Origin: Lachnospiraceae bacterium
GTDB taxonomy: Bacteria > Bacillota > Clostridia > Lachnospirales > Lachnospiraceae
Direction of reading: 5' to 3'
Length of the DNA stretch: 39,864 bases
Assembly (NCBI GenBank): GCA_017542245.1
Contig: JAFXXN010000032.1
Span: 1 to 39,864 of the forward strand
This document shows, piece by piece, positions 1 to 8,184 of this stretch (its first letter is position 1; the number at the start of each line of letters is the position of its first letter). A program made the position numbers and the translations under genes. A model generated the notes under the pieces. That model did not search any database. It was not told where the DNA came from and saw only the letters and a list, made by a program, of their open reading frames with translations.

Positions 1-98
1 CGCCACGGTAATTTTCTGAATCAGGGTTTTTTCCTTGCGATTTTCCTCCACATAATTGAAAGAGAAAAACTCGCAAAAGTGCGTAAATTCAAGGATTG
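1..98. other. Window edge, no supportable gene
   Basis: This stretch lies downstream of the rlmD stop codon (minus strand). One minus-strand frame stays open from inside the end of rlmD to the window edge, but no start codon with a ribosome binding site is visible and I do not recognise the translation. No terminator hairpin is evident. The next gene may begin just outside the window. Confidence 0.3.
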
Positions 99-1244
99 TC
101 AGGTATTCTGCCTTGTTAGCAGAACCACAGTCTCCACATGCTTTGTATAGGGGAACATATCCACCGGCCGTATTCTTAAAACATTCCAGCCTTTTTTTAC
201 AAACAGTTCCAGATCGCGCTTAAGTGTCACCGGATCGCAGGACACATAAACAACCCGCTTCGGTTTAAGGCGATTTACCGACTCTATAAACTGTGGAGTA
301 CTCCCGTTCCTGGGAGGATCCATAAATACAACATCCGCCTTCTCTCCCCTTTCAGCCATTCGGACCATATATTTCCCGGCATCATCATTTATAAATCGGA
401 TATTCGATATCTGATTCAGCTTAGCATTATTAACCGCATCTTTTACAGCGGCACTGTTAAGCTCTATCCCCAGAACCTCTGCGGCCGATTTTGCAGCACA
501 CATACCTATAGTCCCTATCCCACAGTACGCATCTATTACCTTTTCACTTCCGGTAAGCCCTGCAAACTCCATAGCCTTCCCATAAAGTATTTCCGTCTGC
601 TTGGAATTTATCTGATAAAAAGATGAAGGAGAAATCCTGAACCTGAGCCCGCAGAGGACATCTTCAATATACCCTTTTCCAAAAAGAATGATATTCTTAT
701 CCCCTAAAACCATACTGGTTCGTTTGTCATTAACATTTAAAACCGCGGTCGTAATCTCAGGATGAAGACGACGCAGTTCCTTTATAAAATTGTTTTTTGA
801 AGGCATCACGGGATCTGAAAGAACCAGTACAAGCATGATCTCACCCGTATTTTCACCGATTCTGATAAGAGCATGCCTGAACAATCCCGATCTTTTATCC
901 TCGTCATAAACAAAATACTTAAACTGCTTAACCAGAAAACATAAAGTATCAAGAATATCAGCTGCCCTCTTATCCTCTATCCCGCAGTTTTTTACCGGGA
1001 CAATCTTATGGCTTTTCTCCTCATATATCCCGGTAAAAACATTTTTACTTTTATCCCTGCCGAAAATACCATGGACTTTGTTCCGGTAATTTTCCGGACT
1101 TGCCGCTTTAATAATAGGTTCTGTCTTGGCAAAACATCCTAAAAGACTCTGAATATATACCTGTTTTTTTTTCAGCTGCTCTGTGTAAGGCACTCCCTGG
1201 TAATCGCAGCCTCCGCATTTCTTCTCATATGGGCATTTTTCCAT
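99..1244 (-). CDS. rlmD: 23S rRNA (uracil-5-)-methyltransferase, RlmD/RumA type
   Basis: SAM-dependent methyltransferase of the TrmA/RumA family that makes 5-methyluridine in 23S rRNA. The 381-residue protein has the iron-sulfur cysteines C4, C10 and C13 (CxxxxxCGGC) plus C87, a spacing very close to that of E. coli RlmD. It also shows a SAM-binding DAYCGIGTIG motif, a DPPRNG motif, the catalytic nucleophile C336 (VSCDP) and the C-terminal general base E371 (HVETVVLL). The N-terminal TRAM RNA-binding domain present in many family members is missing: the protein begins directly with the cysteine cluster. Whether it acts on U747, U1939 or both cannot be told from sequence (Gram-positive RlmCD enzymes do both). 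It is divergent from the Rrf2 regulator gene and appears monocistronic. Confidence 0.88.
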   Translation of the reverse strand: MEKCPYEKKCGGCDYQGVPYTEQLKKKQVYIQSLLGCFAKTEPIIKAASPENYRNKVHGIFGRDKSKNVFTGIYEEKSHKIVPVKNCGIEDKRAADILDTLCFLVKQFKYFVYDEDKRSGLFRHALIRIGENTGEIMLVLVLSDPVMPSKNNFIKELRRLHPEITTAVLNVNDKRTSMVLGDKNIILFGKGYIEDVLCGLRFRISPSSFYQINSKQTEILYGKAMEFAGLTGSEKVIDAYCGIGTIGMCAAKSAAEVLGIELNSAAVKDAVNNAKLNQISNIRFINDDAGKYMVRMAERGEKADVVFMDPPRNGSTPQFIESVNRLKPKRVVYVSCDPVTLKRDLELFVKKGWNVLRIRPVDMFPYTKHVETVVLLTRQNT

Positions 1245-1351
1245 ATCTGTCCCTCACTTAAAACATATGATGATGTTTGACCTTTGTCATATACATTATA
1301 CCGAAGAACCTGTATATAAAGCAAGTTTTTTTCTATAAATAAATCTTTTGC

Positions 1352-1416
1352 TTGATTTACCCACTCACCTTGCGGTATAATAGGTATAAAGAGTTACATA
1401 GACAATTTAGGGGAGG
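1352..1416 (+). promoter_or_regulatory. Promoter and RBS of the Rrf2-type regulator gene
   Basis: A -35 TTGATT (1352-1357), 18-base spacer and perfect -10 TATAAT (1376-1381) precede the regulator, with a strong GGGGAGG ribosome binding site just before the ATG at 1425. An imperfect inverted repeat, ACCT (1367-1370) and AGGT (1382-1385), brackets the -10. It could be an autoregulatory operator, as is common for Rrf2 proteins, but the match is short. Confidence 0.6.
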
Positions 1417-1424
1417 ATCGTAAA

Positions 1425-1823
1425 ATGATCTCAACAAAAGGAAGATATGCCATCCGTGTTATGATGGATCTGGCTGTAAATGAAAAAGATAATTATATTC
1501 CGTTAAAAGATATCGCCGCAAGACAGGGTATATCAAAAAAATACCTTGAGATATTGGTAAAAGACCTTGTCGCCGGAGGCCTTCTTACCGGTGTCAGCGG
1601 TAAAGGCGGCGGTTATAAATTATGCCGTAAGCCGGAGGAATACCCCATAGGAGAAATACTTGAGACCATGGAAGGCACGCTTTCTCCTGTCGCATGTCTG
1701 ACCGGTAAGATAAATGACTGCCCCAGAAAACAAAGCTGTCATACTCTCCCCATGTGGGAAGAATATGACAGAATGGTTCACGATTTCTTTTACGGTAAAA
1801 AACTGAGCGACCTGATATCTTAA
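1425..1823 (+). CDS. Rrf2/IscR-family transcriptional regulator
   Basis: A 132-residue winged-helix regulator of the Rrf2 family (IscR, CymR, NsrR). The N-terminus ISTKGRYAIRVMMDLA and the ISKKYLEILVKDLVAGGLL recognition region are typical. C91, C99 and C105, followed directly by H106, form the cysteine set that in IscR/NsrR-type members binds an iron-sulfur cluster. The spacing here is Cx7Cx5C rather than the Cx5Cx5C of E. coli IscR, so cluster type is uncertain. No isc/suf or cysteine genes lie beside it to reveal its regulon. Its TAA stop overlaps by four bases the stop codon of the convergent ABC exporter gene, leaving no room for a terminator between them. A role as iron-sulfur, redox or NO sensor is inferred from the family. 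Confidence 0.85.
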   Translation: MISTKGRYAIRVMMDLAVNEKDNYIPLKDIAARQGISKKYLEILVKDLVAGGLLTGVSGKGGGYKLCRKPEEYPIGEILETMEGTLSPVACLTGKINDCPRKQSCHTLPMWEEYDRMVHDFFYGKKLSDLIS

Positions 1824-3601
1824 AAAGCCTGTATCATCTCATCTATTTCATCTTCGGTAAGGATCTTGCATTTTTTATCCTTTATGGCATAAACCCGGTT
1901 ACATACATTAAGTACCGTAGGCCTGTGCGTCGTAACGATACATGTTCTCGGATATTCATCGGTCATGATATTTTTTAATACTTTTCGTTCGGTTGCAACA
2001 TCAAGTGCAGAAGTCGCCTCATCAAGCAAAAGCAGGGGCGACTTTCTTAATATAGCCCTGGCGATGGAAAGCCTCTGTGCCTGTCCTTCCGATATGCCGC
2101 CTCCGCGTTCTTTAAGCTTACTGTTGATACCGTCATTCATTTTCTCAACAAAGTCTTTTGCGCAGGCAATATCAAGTGCTTCCCATATCTCTTCATCAGA
2201 TGCATCCGGTTTTACGGTCCTCATATTTTCGGCAATGGTCCCGCTGAACATTGTATTTCCCTGAGGCACATATGAAAAGAGCTGTCTGGTTGACGGATTA
2301 AGTTCTACTTTGTCTTCCTTGTTTTCAGGTAATACACTTCCACCGTACAGATACGCTTCTCCTTCTTTTGGATTAATAAGCGAAAGTATCAGGCGGAGCA
2401 TAGTGGTTTTTCCTTCTCCCGAAGGCCCTACCAGTCCGATTATCTCATGCGGATGAGCTTCCAAAGAAGCACCTTCGAAAACTCTTGTGCCCGTACGGTA
2501 CTCATACATAATATTGTCTATGTTCAGGCTTATTCCGTCTTTATGATGCTGTTCTCCGAATTCAACAACACGGTCGTTCTGTGAATAATCCTCTCTGGGC
2601 ATTTCAACAATATCCATCAAACGTCCCGCAGAAGTTGTAAGATTTATAGCTCCGGGAACAAGGGATGTAAGACCGTTTAATGATCCGGTCAATGTTCCGG
2701 AAAGCGTCAGGAACATCGTCATGGTTCCGTAAGTAATGGCACCGGTAGAAACCCTATAGATTCCCCATCCGTAAGAAGAATAAGATACTGCAAGGCCGAC
2801 TATTGCCATAAGCAACGATGTCCACATCGACATCTTCTTAAAATCCAGCCGCATATCGATATATTCTTTTTGCAGCTGCTTAAGCCTCATAACATAAAGC
2901 TTTATAAGGGAAAATGCCTTAATGGTCTGAATGTTCGAAAAAGTCTCCTGGTTAAATCCTGAAACCTTAGCTCCCATAGCGGCACTTCTTTTATTATTAT
3001 TCAGCATGCGCCGCATAAGCTTTCTTGATAACAGTACCGATACTGGAAGCCCCATCATCGCAAAAACGGCAAAAGTCCAGTCATAATAGACCACCATTAT
3101 AAAAGCACTTACAAACTTAAAAAAAGTTATAAGCAGATTTGGAATAAAACTCAGCACTCCGGACGCAATATTAGAAGCATCCATATTCCATCTGGTCACA
3201 AGATCTCCGGTATGATATTCTGTAAGTGATTCCCAATCCGTAACCATTATCTTTTCAAATATATCCAGCTTAATTTCAGACTCAACTTTCATGCTTATAT
3301 ATGCGGATATATAATCAGTGATAAGACCAATAAGGGTATTTACTATACTTAATCCTATCATTATACCGAAGGTCCATCCCAAAGCACCCTCTTCATTCCC
3401 TGTAATAATATCTACAAGTTTTTTCGATATCCAGCTCATGAAAAGCGCAATGCCCGAACCTGCAAATCCAAGTGCAGTATAGAATATCATTGCAAGCCAG
3501 TAATGCTTTCCGTATGAATATATCCAACGGGTCTGGTTTCGCATTTCTTTCAGTCTGCCGGATTTTATCCTTGAAATATAAAAACGAATTTTCTCCTTCA
3601 T
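1820..3601 (-). CDS. ABC exporter, fused transmembrane and ATPase domains
   Basis: A 593-residue type IV (exporter-fold) ABC half-transporter. Residues about 30-330 carry six predicted membrane helices, and about 360-590 carry the ATPase domain. Visible motifs are Walker A GPSGEGKTT, signature ISEGQ (with E in place of the more usual GGQ context), Walker B LLLLDEATSAL and the H-loop TTHR. There is no N-terminal C39 peptidase domain, so it is not a self-processing peptide exporter. As a half-transporter it should homodimerise or pair with a partner encoded elsewhere. It lies about 100 bases downstream of the leader-bearing protein gene (3702-4106) on the same strand, but a strong terminator separates the two, so any role in exporting that protein is only positional inference. 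Substrate unknown; a drug or lipid exporter is equally possible. The RBS at this start (AGGTG) is weak. Confidence 0.8.
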   Translation of the reverse strand: MKEKIRFYISRIKSGRLKEMRNQTRWIYSYGKHYWLAMIFYTALGFAGSGIALFMSWISKKLVDIITGNEEGALGWTFGIMIGLSIVNTLIGLITDYISAYISMKVESEIKLDIFEKIMVTDWESLTEYHTGDLVTRWNMDASNIASGVLSFIPNLLITFFKFVSAFIMVVYYDWTFAVFAMMGLPVSVLLSRKLMRRMLNNNKRSAAMGAKVSGFNQETFSNIQTIKAFSLIKLYVMRLKQLQKEYIDMRLDFKKMSMWTSLLMAIVGLAVSYSSYGWGIYRVSTGAITYGTMTMFLTLSGTLTGSLNGLTSLVPGAINLTTSAGRLMDIVEMPREDYSQNDRVVEFGEQHHKDGISLNIDNIMYEYRTGTRVFEGASLEAHPHEIIGLVGPSGEGKTTMLRLILSLINPKEGEAYLYGGSVLPENKEDKVELNPSTRQLFSYVPQGNTMFSGTIAENMRTVKPDASDEEIWEALDIACAKDFVEKMNDGINSKLKERGGGISEGQAQRLSIARAILRKSPLLLLDEATSALDVATERKVLKNIMTDEYPRTCIVTTHRPTVLNVCNRVYAIKDKKCKILTEDEIDEMIQAF

Positions 3602-3642
3602 ACACCTATACAGTCAAAAAAGACTATTATCTTTATTATCAT

Positions 3643-3675
3643 AAAAAGACCAGTTCCAAGGAACCAGTCTTTTTT
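3643..3675 (-). terminator. Rho-independent terminator of the leader-bearing protein gene
   Basis: A 15-pair stem (3643-3657 with 3660-3674) ends in a UUCC(UUG)-type tight loop and runs into U-rich RNA. Read on the minus strand the two central non-Watson-Crick positions become G-U wobbles. Read on the plus strand they are C-A mismatches. This shows the structure is selected for minus-strand transcription, that is, for the gene ending at 3702. Confidence 0.85.
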
Positions 3676-3701
3676 ATTTTGTTTTTTAATTGTATCAGAT
3701 A

Positions 3702-4106
3702 TTAATCTTCGTTGTTATGATTGCACTCAAGATATGTTTCAACTTCATTTATATCTGTTCCTACATCGGCAATTACACAAACATCTCCGAGACCGATATT
3801 ATCTGTACGGTTGTTCCAATAATTATATCTGATCCTGATAGTATCTGTCCCTGAGCCGCTTAAATATGTTCCGTTTGATGATGAATACTCAACAGGAGCG
3901 GTAAACTTAACAACAAGGATCTGCTCGCTGCTGTTGTGGCCTGCATCATGATGAGCATTAACCTGGAATCTGAAATCACCTCTTCCGGTCTGAGGAATCT
4001 GATGTCTGGAAATTGTTACAGAATAGCAGTTTCCGCTGCCTGTAGCATATACGCCCTCAGCCATCTCATCGCTGTCAAGAATTACGGGACTAACATAATT
4101 TTTCAT
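3702..4106 (-). CDS. Small leader-bearing protein, candidate exported matrix/peptide component
   Basis: A 134-residue protein with no standard signal peptide. Its first 25 residues (MKNYVSPVILDSDEMAEGVY then ATGSG) are polar/acidic and end in a Gly-Ser-Gly, like a RiPP or double-glycine-type leader. I recall similar starts (K-Y-x-x-P...EGVYAxSG) on small proteins of gut Firmicutes, but could not check this. The body (about 26-128) is beta-rich with many T, S, N, G residues. It has Cys27 at its start, Cys110 and Cys128 near its end, and a late YNYWNNRTDNIGLGD stretch. This layout resembles cellulose-binding CBM2 modules (terminal cysteines, W-N..I..G near the end), which is a weak pattern match. 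It has its own consensus promoter and terminator and follows the Pel-like operon, whose ends encode a PqqD-like and a PF14907-type protein. Real gene: clear RBS (AGGAG, 7-base spacing). Function unproven. Confidence 0.8.
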   Translation of the reverse strand: MKNYVSPVILDSDEMAEGVYATGSGNCYSVTISRHQIPQTGRGDFRFQVNAHHDAGHNSSEQILVVKFTAPVEYSSSNGTYLSGSGTDTIRIRYNYWNNRTDNIGLGDVCVIADVGTDINEVETYLECNHNNED

Positions 4107-4192
4107 AATTATACTCCTCTCTTTTTGTCAATTTTCCTTACCGGTTTCCCGGTCCCCTCTTTTTTACATGTCGGTTTATCTCCCCCGACGGT
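4107..4192 (-). other. Structured 5' leader of the small protein mRNA
   Basis: Between the predicted transcript start (about 4192) and the ATG lie two hairpins. One has stem GTCGG/CCGAC (4170-4189) with a ten-base loop. The other has stem ACCGG/CCGGT (4140-4153) capped by a GAAA tetraloop on the RNA strand. An AGGAG ribosome binding site (4114-4118) follows. The layout does not match the c-di-GMP-I riboswitch consensus. The hairpins may stabilise the mRNA or bind a protein or ligand. Confidence 0.5.
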
Positions 4193-4198
4193 ATGGAG

Positions 4199-4235
4199 AT
4201 TATAACAAAATAATATTGCATTGTCAAGTGCAATA
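4199..4235 (-). promoter_or_regulatory. Consensus sigma-A promoter with operator-like repeat
   Basis: Perfect -35 TTGACA (plus-strand 4222-4227) and perfect -10 TATAAT (4199-4204) are separated by the ideal 17 bases. Seven-base inverted arms TATTGCA (4214-4220) and TGCAATA (4229-4235) flank the -35 exactly, which is what a repressor operator would look like. The downstream gene is therefore probably expressed strongly and independently of the polysaccharide operon. Confidence 0.8.
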
Positions 4236-4281
4236 CCCTAACAAACGATATTTTTAACAAAAATGTAAGAATTGTGAACTG

Positions 4282-5514
4282 TCATTCAAACAAATGCAAT
4301 CCCTTAACCCTTTTTGCTCTTTTCCCCGCATTCTGCAGTAATTCCTTGCTTGATACCGAACGTACCTTCCTGTTATTCCTTAAAAAACGTACCAAAGTTA
4401 TTGTCCATAGAACCGGCCAAAACAGGAACACTTTACCTGCCTTAGGGAAATTAAGATGCATCTGATGATGAAACTCCCTGACATAATCAAAAAGCCCGTT
4501 TCCTCTAAGGGCAACCATTCTTCCTTTACTTTTTCCGAACTCCTCCGCCTCCATGAGTTCTTCCATGAAAAGATCTATCTCTTCTTCCTGTTCCTCACGG
4601 TTCTTTCCCTTCTCAAACGGAGACATCCACATAACACTTTCTCTCTTCAAACCGAGATACTTTATGCAGCAGATGGTTATCATATCGGAAAACCCTTTTA
4701 TTCCACTGTCATTCACCATTTTAAGATACTGCTGCCGTTCTTCTTCATTAAGCCCGCGGTTCCAAAGAACGACCCAGTCACAGAGCAGCTTAACTCCGAA
4801 CCCTGCCCTTAAAAAATGCTGAAGCATATGAAGTAAAAGCTCATAGGCATGATAAGCATCCTCCAATACCGGAAGCATAGTCCCCATAATCTCTCTTTTT
4901 CTGATATGGTTACCGCATTCCGGGATCAGTTTTTCCAGATATCCGTTTATCTTGGAATTATCAAACGGTTCCGCAAGCATAGTGTGAACCTCTATTTCCA
5001 TTCCGTTTTTATCAGACATGGAAATATGGTGAAGGGAATGCTGTTCTTCATCTTTACTAAATCCCAGCTTTTCAATCTCCCTTACGGCATTTTCGGCTGT
5101 CTTAATATCAGTCAGAAGAATATCTATGTCTCCTGCTTTTCTTAAATCCGGAACAGGAAAGTCGGCTGCAGCAGCCATACCCTTCATAATACAGAAACTT
5201 ATTCCGGATTTTCCAAGGATTTCTGTAAGCTGCTTATTTATTATAAGCATCCGGTAATTACCTCTTACTATAATACGCGAATAAGAGATCAGTTCCTTCC
5301 TGCTGTTATCCGGGATATCCGGTACCCGTTCCAAAATATCATATAACAGTCCTGCAACACTGTTTCTTATTGCAATCCTAATAATCTCTTTCCAGTCTTC
5401 CGGTTTTATATCGGAGAGGAACCCTGAAAGTTCCTCATCGATAACTTCAGAAGTCTTGTCCTTTGTATCCAGAGCTATTTTTAACAGCCCCAGCAGATAA
5501 CCGAATGAAGTCAT
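4282..5514 (-). CDS. Nucleotidyltransferase family protein (PF14907, NTP_transf_5 type)
   Basis: A 410-residue protein of the uncharacterised nucleotidyltransferase family NTP_transf_5. The hallmark segments are visible: K111-G (IMKGMAAAADFPVP), the metal-binding GDIDIL with D129 and D131, and a later IEVHTML (E174) supplying the third acidic position. The C-terminal third is helical with a hydrophobic stretch (FLFWPVLWTITLVRF, about 365-380), suggesting membrane association. Members of this family are often found beside PqqD-like proteins and in lasso-peptide and other RiPP loci, where their reaction is not settled. Here it is the last gene of the Pel-like operon, about 50 bases after the large membrane protein gene and directly before the leader-bearing protein gene. 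Possible substrates are that protein, a lipid carrier or a sugar. Family assignment is firm, function is not. Confidence 0.8.
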   Translation of the reverse strand: MTSFGYLLGLLKIALDTKDKTSEVIDEELSGFLSDIKPEDWKEIIRIAIRNSVAGLLYDILERVPDIPDNSRKELISYSRIIVRGNYRMLIINKQLTEILGKSGISFCIMKGMAAAADFPVPDLRKAGDIDILLTDIKTAENAVREIEKLGFSKDEEQHSLHHISMSDKNGMEIEVHTMLAEPFDNSKINGYLEKLIPECGNHIRKREIMGTMLPVLEDAYHAYELLLHMLQHFLRAGFGVKLLCDWVVLWNRGLNEEERQQYLKMVNDSGIKGFSDMITICCIKYLGLKRESVMWMSPFEKGKNREEQEEEIDLFMEELMEAEEFGKSKGRMVALRGNGLFDYVREFHHQMHLNFPKAGKVFLFWPVLWTITLVRFLRNNRKVRSVSSKELLQNAGKRAKRVKGLHLFE

Positions 5515-5564
5515 ATTCCTATAACTCCTTATTATTTTATGAATTCAACAACTCTAAAGTATTA

Positions 5565-8150
5565 CTATTTTCCTTCCAGTACTCCTTCATCGTAATCGAA
5601 CATCCACTCTCTATAGTCTTCAGGCCAAATAGGCTCTTTGTAGTCCTCCGGAGGAACCATGACCGAAGTATCCATTGTTGCCAGTTCGTAAAGATTTCTC
5701 TGATTTTGGATCAGATAATAGCATATAAAATCCTCATCCTCATAATATACATGAAGCTCATTGGGGTACATAGCATTAAATTTCTGGCACCATACATATA
5801 TTTTCGAATTAAGGATAGTCCTCTGCCATAAGGAACCATATACATTAATGTTCTCCCAGAATGTTCCGAAGTACAGATTTGCCATGTCCTCGCTTATGGT
5901 CATCTTCCTGAGATTATCTCCTTCACTTTCCTTACCCGGATAGCATACCGTATATCTTGAATTCACTGCCAGCCAATCGGGTCCTAAGAAGAAATGATCC
6001 TGATTTCTGTACAGTGCATTTTTCTCAACAAATATGAATATATACGGAGTAGGAATCGTGTAACTTACATGCTCGGACTCGTTTATAAAGTGAACCAGCT
6101 CCTCATGGTACCCTTTACCCATTATCTGATACAGCTCGTCTGTGGAAGAAACGATCGTATATGTTTCATCATCAAGAGAACTTACTATCTGTTTTGTTAT
6201 CATAGCCGTATCGTTATATCTTGTAAGCTGGTATAACAAATAACCATGGAAATTTCCTGTAATCCTTACAATCGCATAAACTGCGATCAATAATCCTGTT
6301 ACTATGATGTTCTGAACAAAATTAGGAAGCCATTTTTTAAACAGGCTTACTAAAAAGTCAACCGGAACAATAACTGCCGGGACTGCAACCATAATCGATA
6401 AAGTATCAATTCTGTATGGTTCCATAAGGAAGGGAAGTCCCATCTTCTGTGAACAGGCAAAAAGATGAACTGTCACTCCCGATAAAGCCATTATCAGATA
6501 GCCCATATGCATATTCTGCCCAACAGATTCCTTTTTTATCTTCGCATAAACAAGTCTTACCAAAGGGGCAGCACAGCCTATAAGCAAAGTCAGCAGCATA
6601 AATGAGAAATAGAAATTACCCCGGGCTTCTAAATGACCACTCCCCCAGTATCCTGTTTCCAAAAGCATAGTTCCGAAATTCTTTATAGGCTCCGTAACGC
6701 TTTGCAGCAACGAGATAAATGTCGGAGAAGCAGCTACGCTACTTGTGGCAACAGGGTTTCCGTAAATGTACTCCCCACTGTATGCAGTTTGGGCTGTTTC
6801 CTCTTTTTTACTTTCTGTATCCGCTTCGGTAGTTTCCTTCTCTTCTCCGGCAGTTGAAGCATCTTCCGAAGCACCTTCCTCCGATACCGTTACCTCATCC
6901 GGATCGCTGGGCATAAAATAACTCATAGCCCAGTTAAGAGAGTAATTAAGCTCTATTCCGCTTATAAAACAGATTACCAGAGGTCCTACCGAAATTACCA
7001 TTCCCAAGATAACAGATACAATCAAAGGCACCAGTTTCCTTGTTAATACTTTATGTATCAGCGCAAAAGCTATTCCCAGGCAAAGATAGAATGCCATGAT
7101 AGTATCATAGAAATGAATATTTACAGTTCCTGCCAAAGCCAAAGTAAAAATCAAAAGATTCTCATCTTTTAAGCAAAGCGGGAAGCGGATTTTTAATGTT
7201 TTTTTCAAAAAAGGAATCTTAATTGACGTTTTCTCCGCTTGTTTTTCTTCCTTGGTCTTTTTATTTACAACACTGAACCTCAGATACCTGATAAGATAAG
7301 TCCCACAGAACAACAATATCGAATAGCCGAATTCCATAGGTAAAGGCCATTGCATTCGGGCAACGGTAAATATCTGGTTACCATCCTGACAGTCGATAAC
7401 GAGGAAAAATAACAACGCCAATAAGGGAGAATACTTCCAAGTAAACATCTCCCGGAAAAACATAAATAAAGAGAGTATAGTCAAAAAGATAGTTATAGAA
7501 CCGGTAAAAAGAACGGAACTGTACAGATTTACCCCGGTAAGCATGGTCTGGGCAGCAATAAAGAAATGCATTCCCTCAGGATATATACCGCTTGAAAAAA
7601 GAGTGCCTGTAGTCAGATCATAGGACCACATACAGTGAACATATACATCACCGCAGCCAAACGAATAATCATGAAAAGCTCCATAAGTAAAATATATTAC
7701 TCCGAACATTAATACGATAAATAAAGCAATATACTCAAACCAGTGGCCTTCCATGAATTTAAGAAAAGCTTTCCAAAATTGTTTTATTTTGTTTCCTATA
7801 AATTTGAATACATCGGAAACCATAGTTTTGAAGCCATATGTTCCGCCTACAAAACATTTTAACCGTTTGATTGTTTCCCGGTTGATCCTTTTCCCTTTAA
7901 AAATGGAATAGAAGAAAACTCCGTAAAACAAAATACACAATACCCATCTGTTAAGCAAGTTTACAAGTCCGAGGAATGTCATGGTAAGACTTATCAGAGT
8001 TATCATAACCACACAGCAGAATGCAAACCTGTACGATCTCGATTTTGTTTTAAGGTGTGACCTAAAAACAACCATAGGCCAGATAAACATAATAAATGCA
8101 TATACTACAAACACATGTAAATATTGAAAAAACCAATATAATGTATCCAC
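5565..8150 (-). CDS. Large polytopic membrane protein, probable GT-C-type glycosyltransferase
   Basis: An 861-residue protein with four N-terminal membrane helices (1-90), then about ten more between residues 135 and 630, and a soluble C-terminal domain of about 230 residues. The first extracytoplasmic loop contains FGCGDVYVHCMWSYD followed by SGIYPEGMHFF. Acidic residues in this loop, soon after a membrane helix, are typical of lipid-phosphate-sugar-dependent GT-C glycosyltransferases. This is pattern recognition only. Residues about 413-460 form an acidic low-complexity insertion rich in E, T, S and A, probably a flexible loop on the outer face. Within the Pel-like operon it could polymerise, decorate or export the glycan, functions otherwise missing because no PelB/PelC is encoded. 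I cannot name the family with certainty. Confidence 0.6.
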   Translation of the reverse strand: MDTLYWFFQYLHVFVVYAFIMFIWPMVVFRSHLKTKSRSYRFAFCCVVMITLISLTMTFLGLVNLLNRWVLCILFYGVFFYSIFKGKRINRETIKRLKCFVGGTYGFKTMVSDVFKFIGNKIKQFWKAFLKFMEGHWFEYIALFIVLMFGVIYFTYGAFHDYSFGCGDVYVHCMWSYDLTTGTLFSSGIYPEGMHFFIAAQTMLTGVNLYSSVLFTGSITIFLTILSLFMFFREMFTWKYSPLLALLFFLVIDCQDGNQIFTVARMQWPLPMEFGYSILLFCGTYLIRYLRFSVVNKKTKEEKQAEKTSIKIPFLKKTLKIRFPLCLKDENLLIFTLALAGTVNIHFYDTIMAFYLCLGIAFALIHKVLTRKLVPLIVSVILGMVISVGPLVICFISGIELNYSLNWAMSYFMPSDPDEVTVSEEGASEDASTAGEEKETTEADTESKKEETAQTAYSGEYIYGNPVATSSVAASPTFISLLQSVTEPIKNFGTMLLETGYWGSGHLEARGNFYFSFMLLTLLIGCAAPLVRLVYAKIKKESVGQNMHMGYLIMALSGVTVHLFACSQKMGLPFLMEPYRIDTLSIMVAVPAVIVPVDFLVSLFKKWLPNFVQNIIVTGLLIAVYAIVRITGNFHGYLLYQLTRYNDTAMITKQIVSSLDDETYTIVSSTDELYQIMGKGYHEELVHFINESEHVSYTIPTPYIFIFVEKNALYRNQDHFFLGPDWLAVNSRYTVCYPGKESEGDNLRKMTISEDMANLYFGTFWENINVYGSLWQRTILNSKIYVWCQKFNAMYPNELHVYYEDEDFICYYLIQNQRNLYELATMDTSVMVPPEDYKEPIWPEDYREWMFDYDEGVLEGK

Positions 8151-8184
8151 GGTTCCCTCCAGGCTTTATTGCCTAAATCAATAA

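Noticed and set aside
1-150. Open minus-strand frame overlapping the end of rlmD and running off the window
   Set aside because: No start codon with RBS, no recognised family, and it is in a shifted frame of a well-supported gene; only about 50 codons are visible.
1820-3601. Peptidase-containing (C39) bacteriocin exporter
   Set aside because: The protein starts directly with the membrane domain; no C39 cysteine/histidine motifs are present.
3975-3983. RGD tripeptide (residues 42-44) in the small leader-bearing protein, suggesting integrin binding
   Set aside because: Three residues occur by chance and nothing else supports a host-adhesion role.
4107-4192. c-di-GMP riboswitch in the leader of the small protein gene
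   Set aside because: The leader has a GAAA tetraloop but not the conserved core segments or the second receptor helix of the c-di-GMP-I family.
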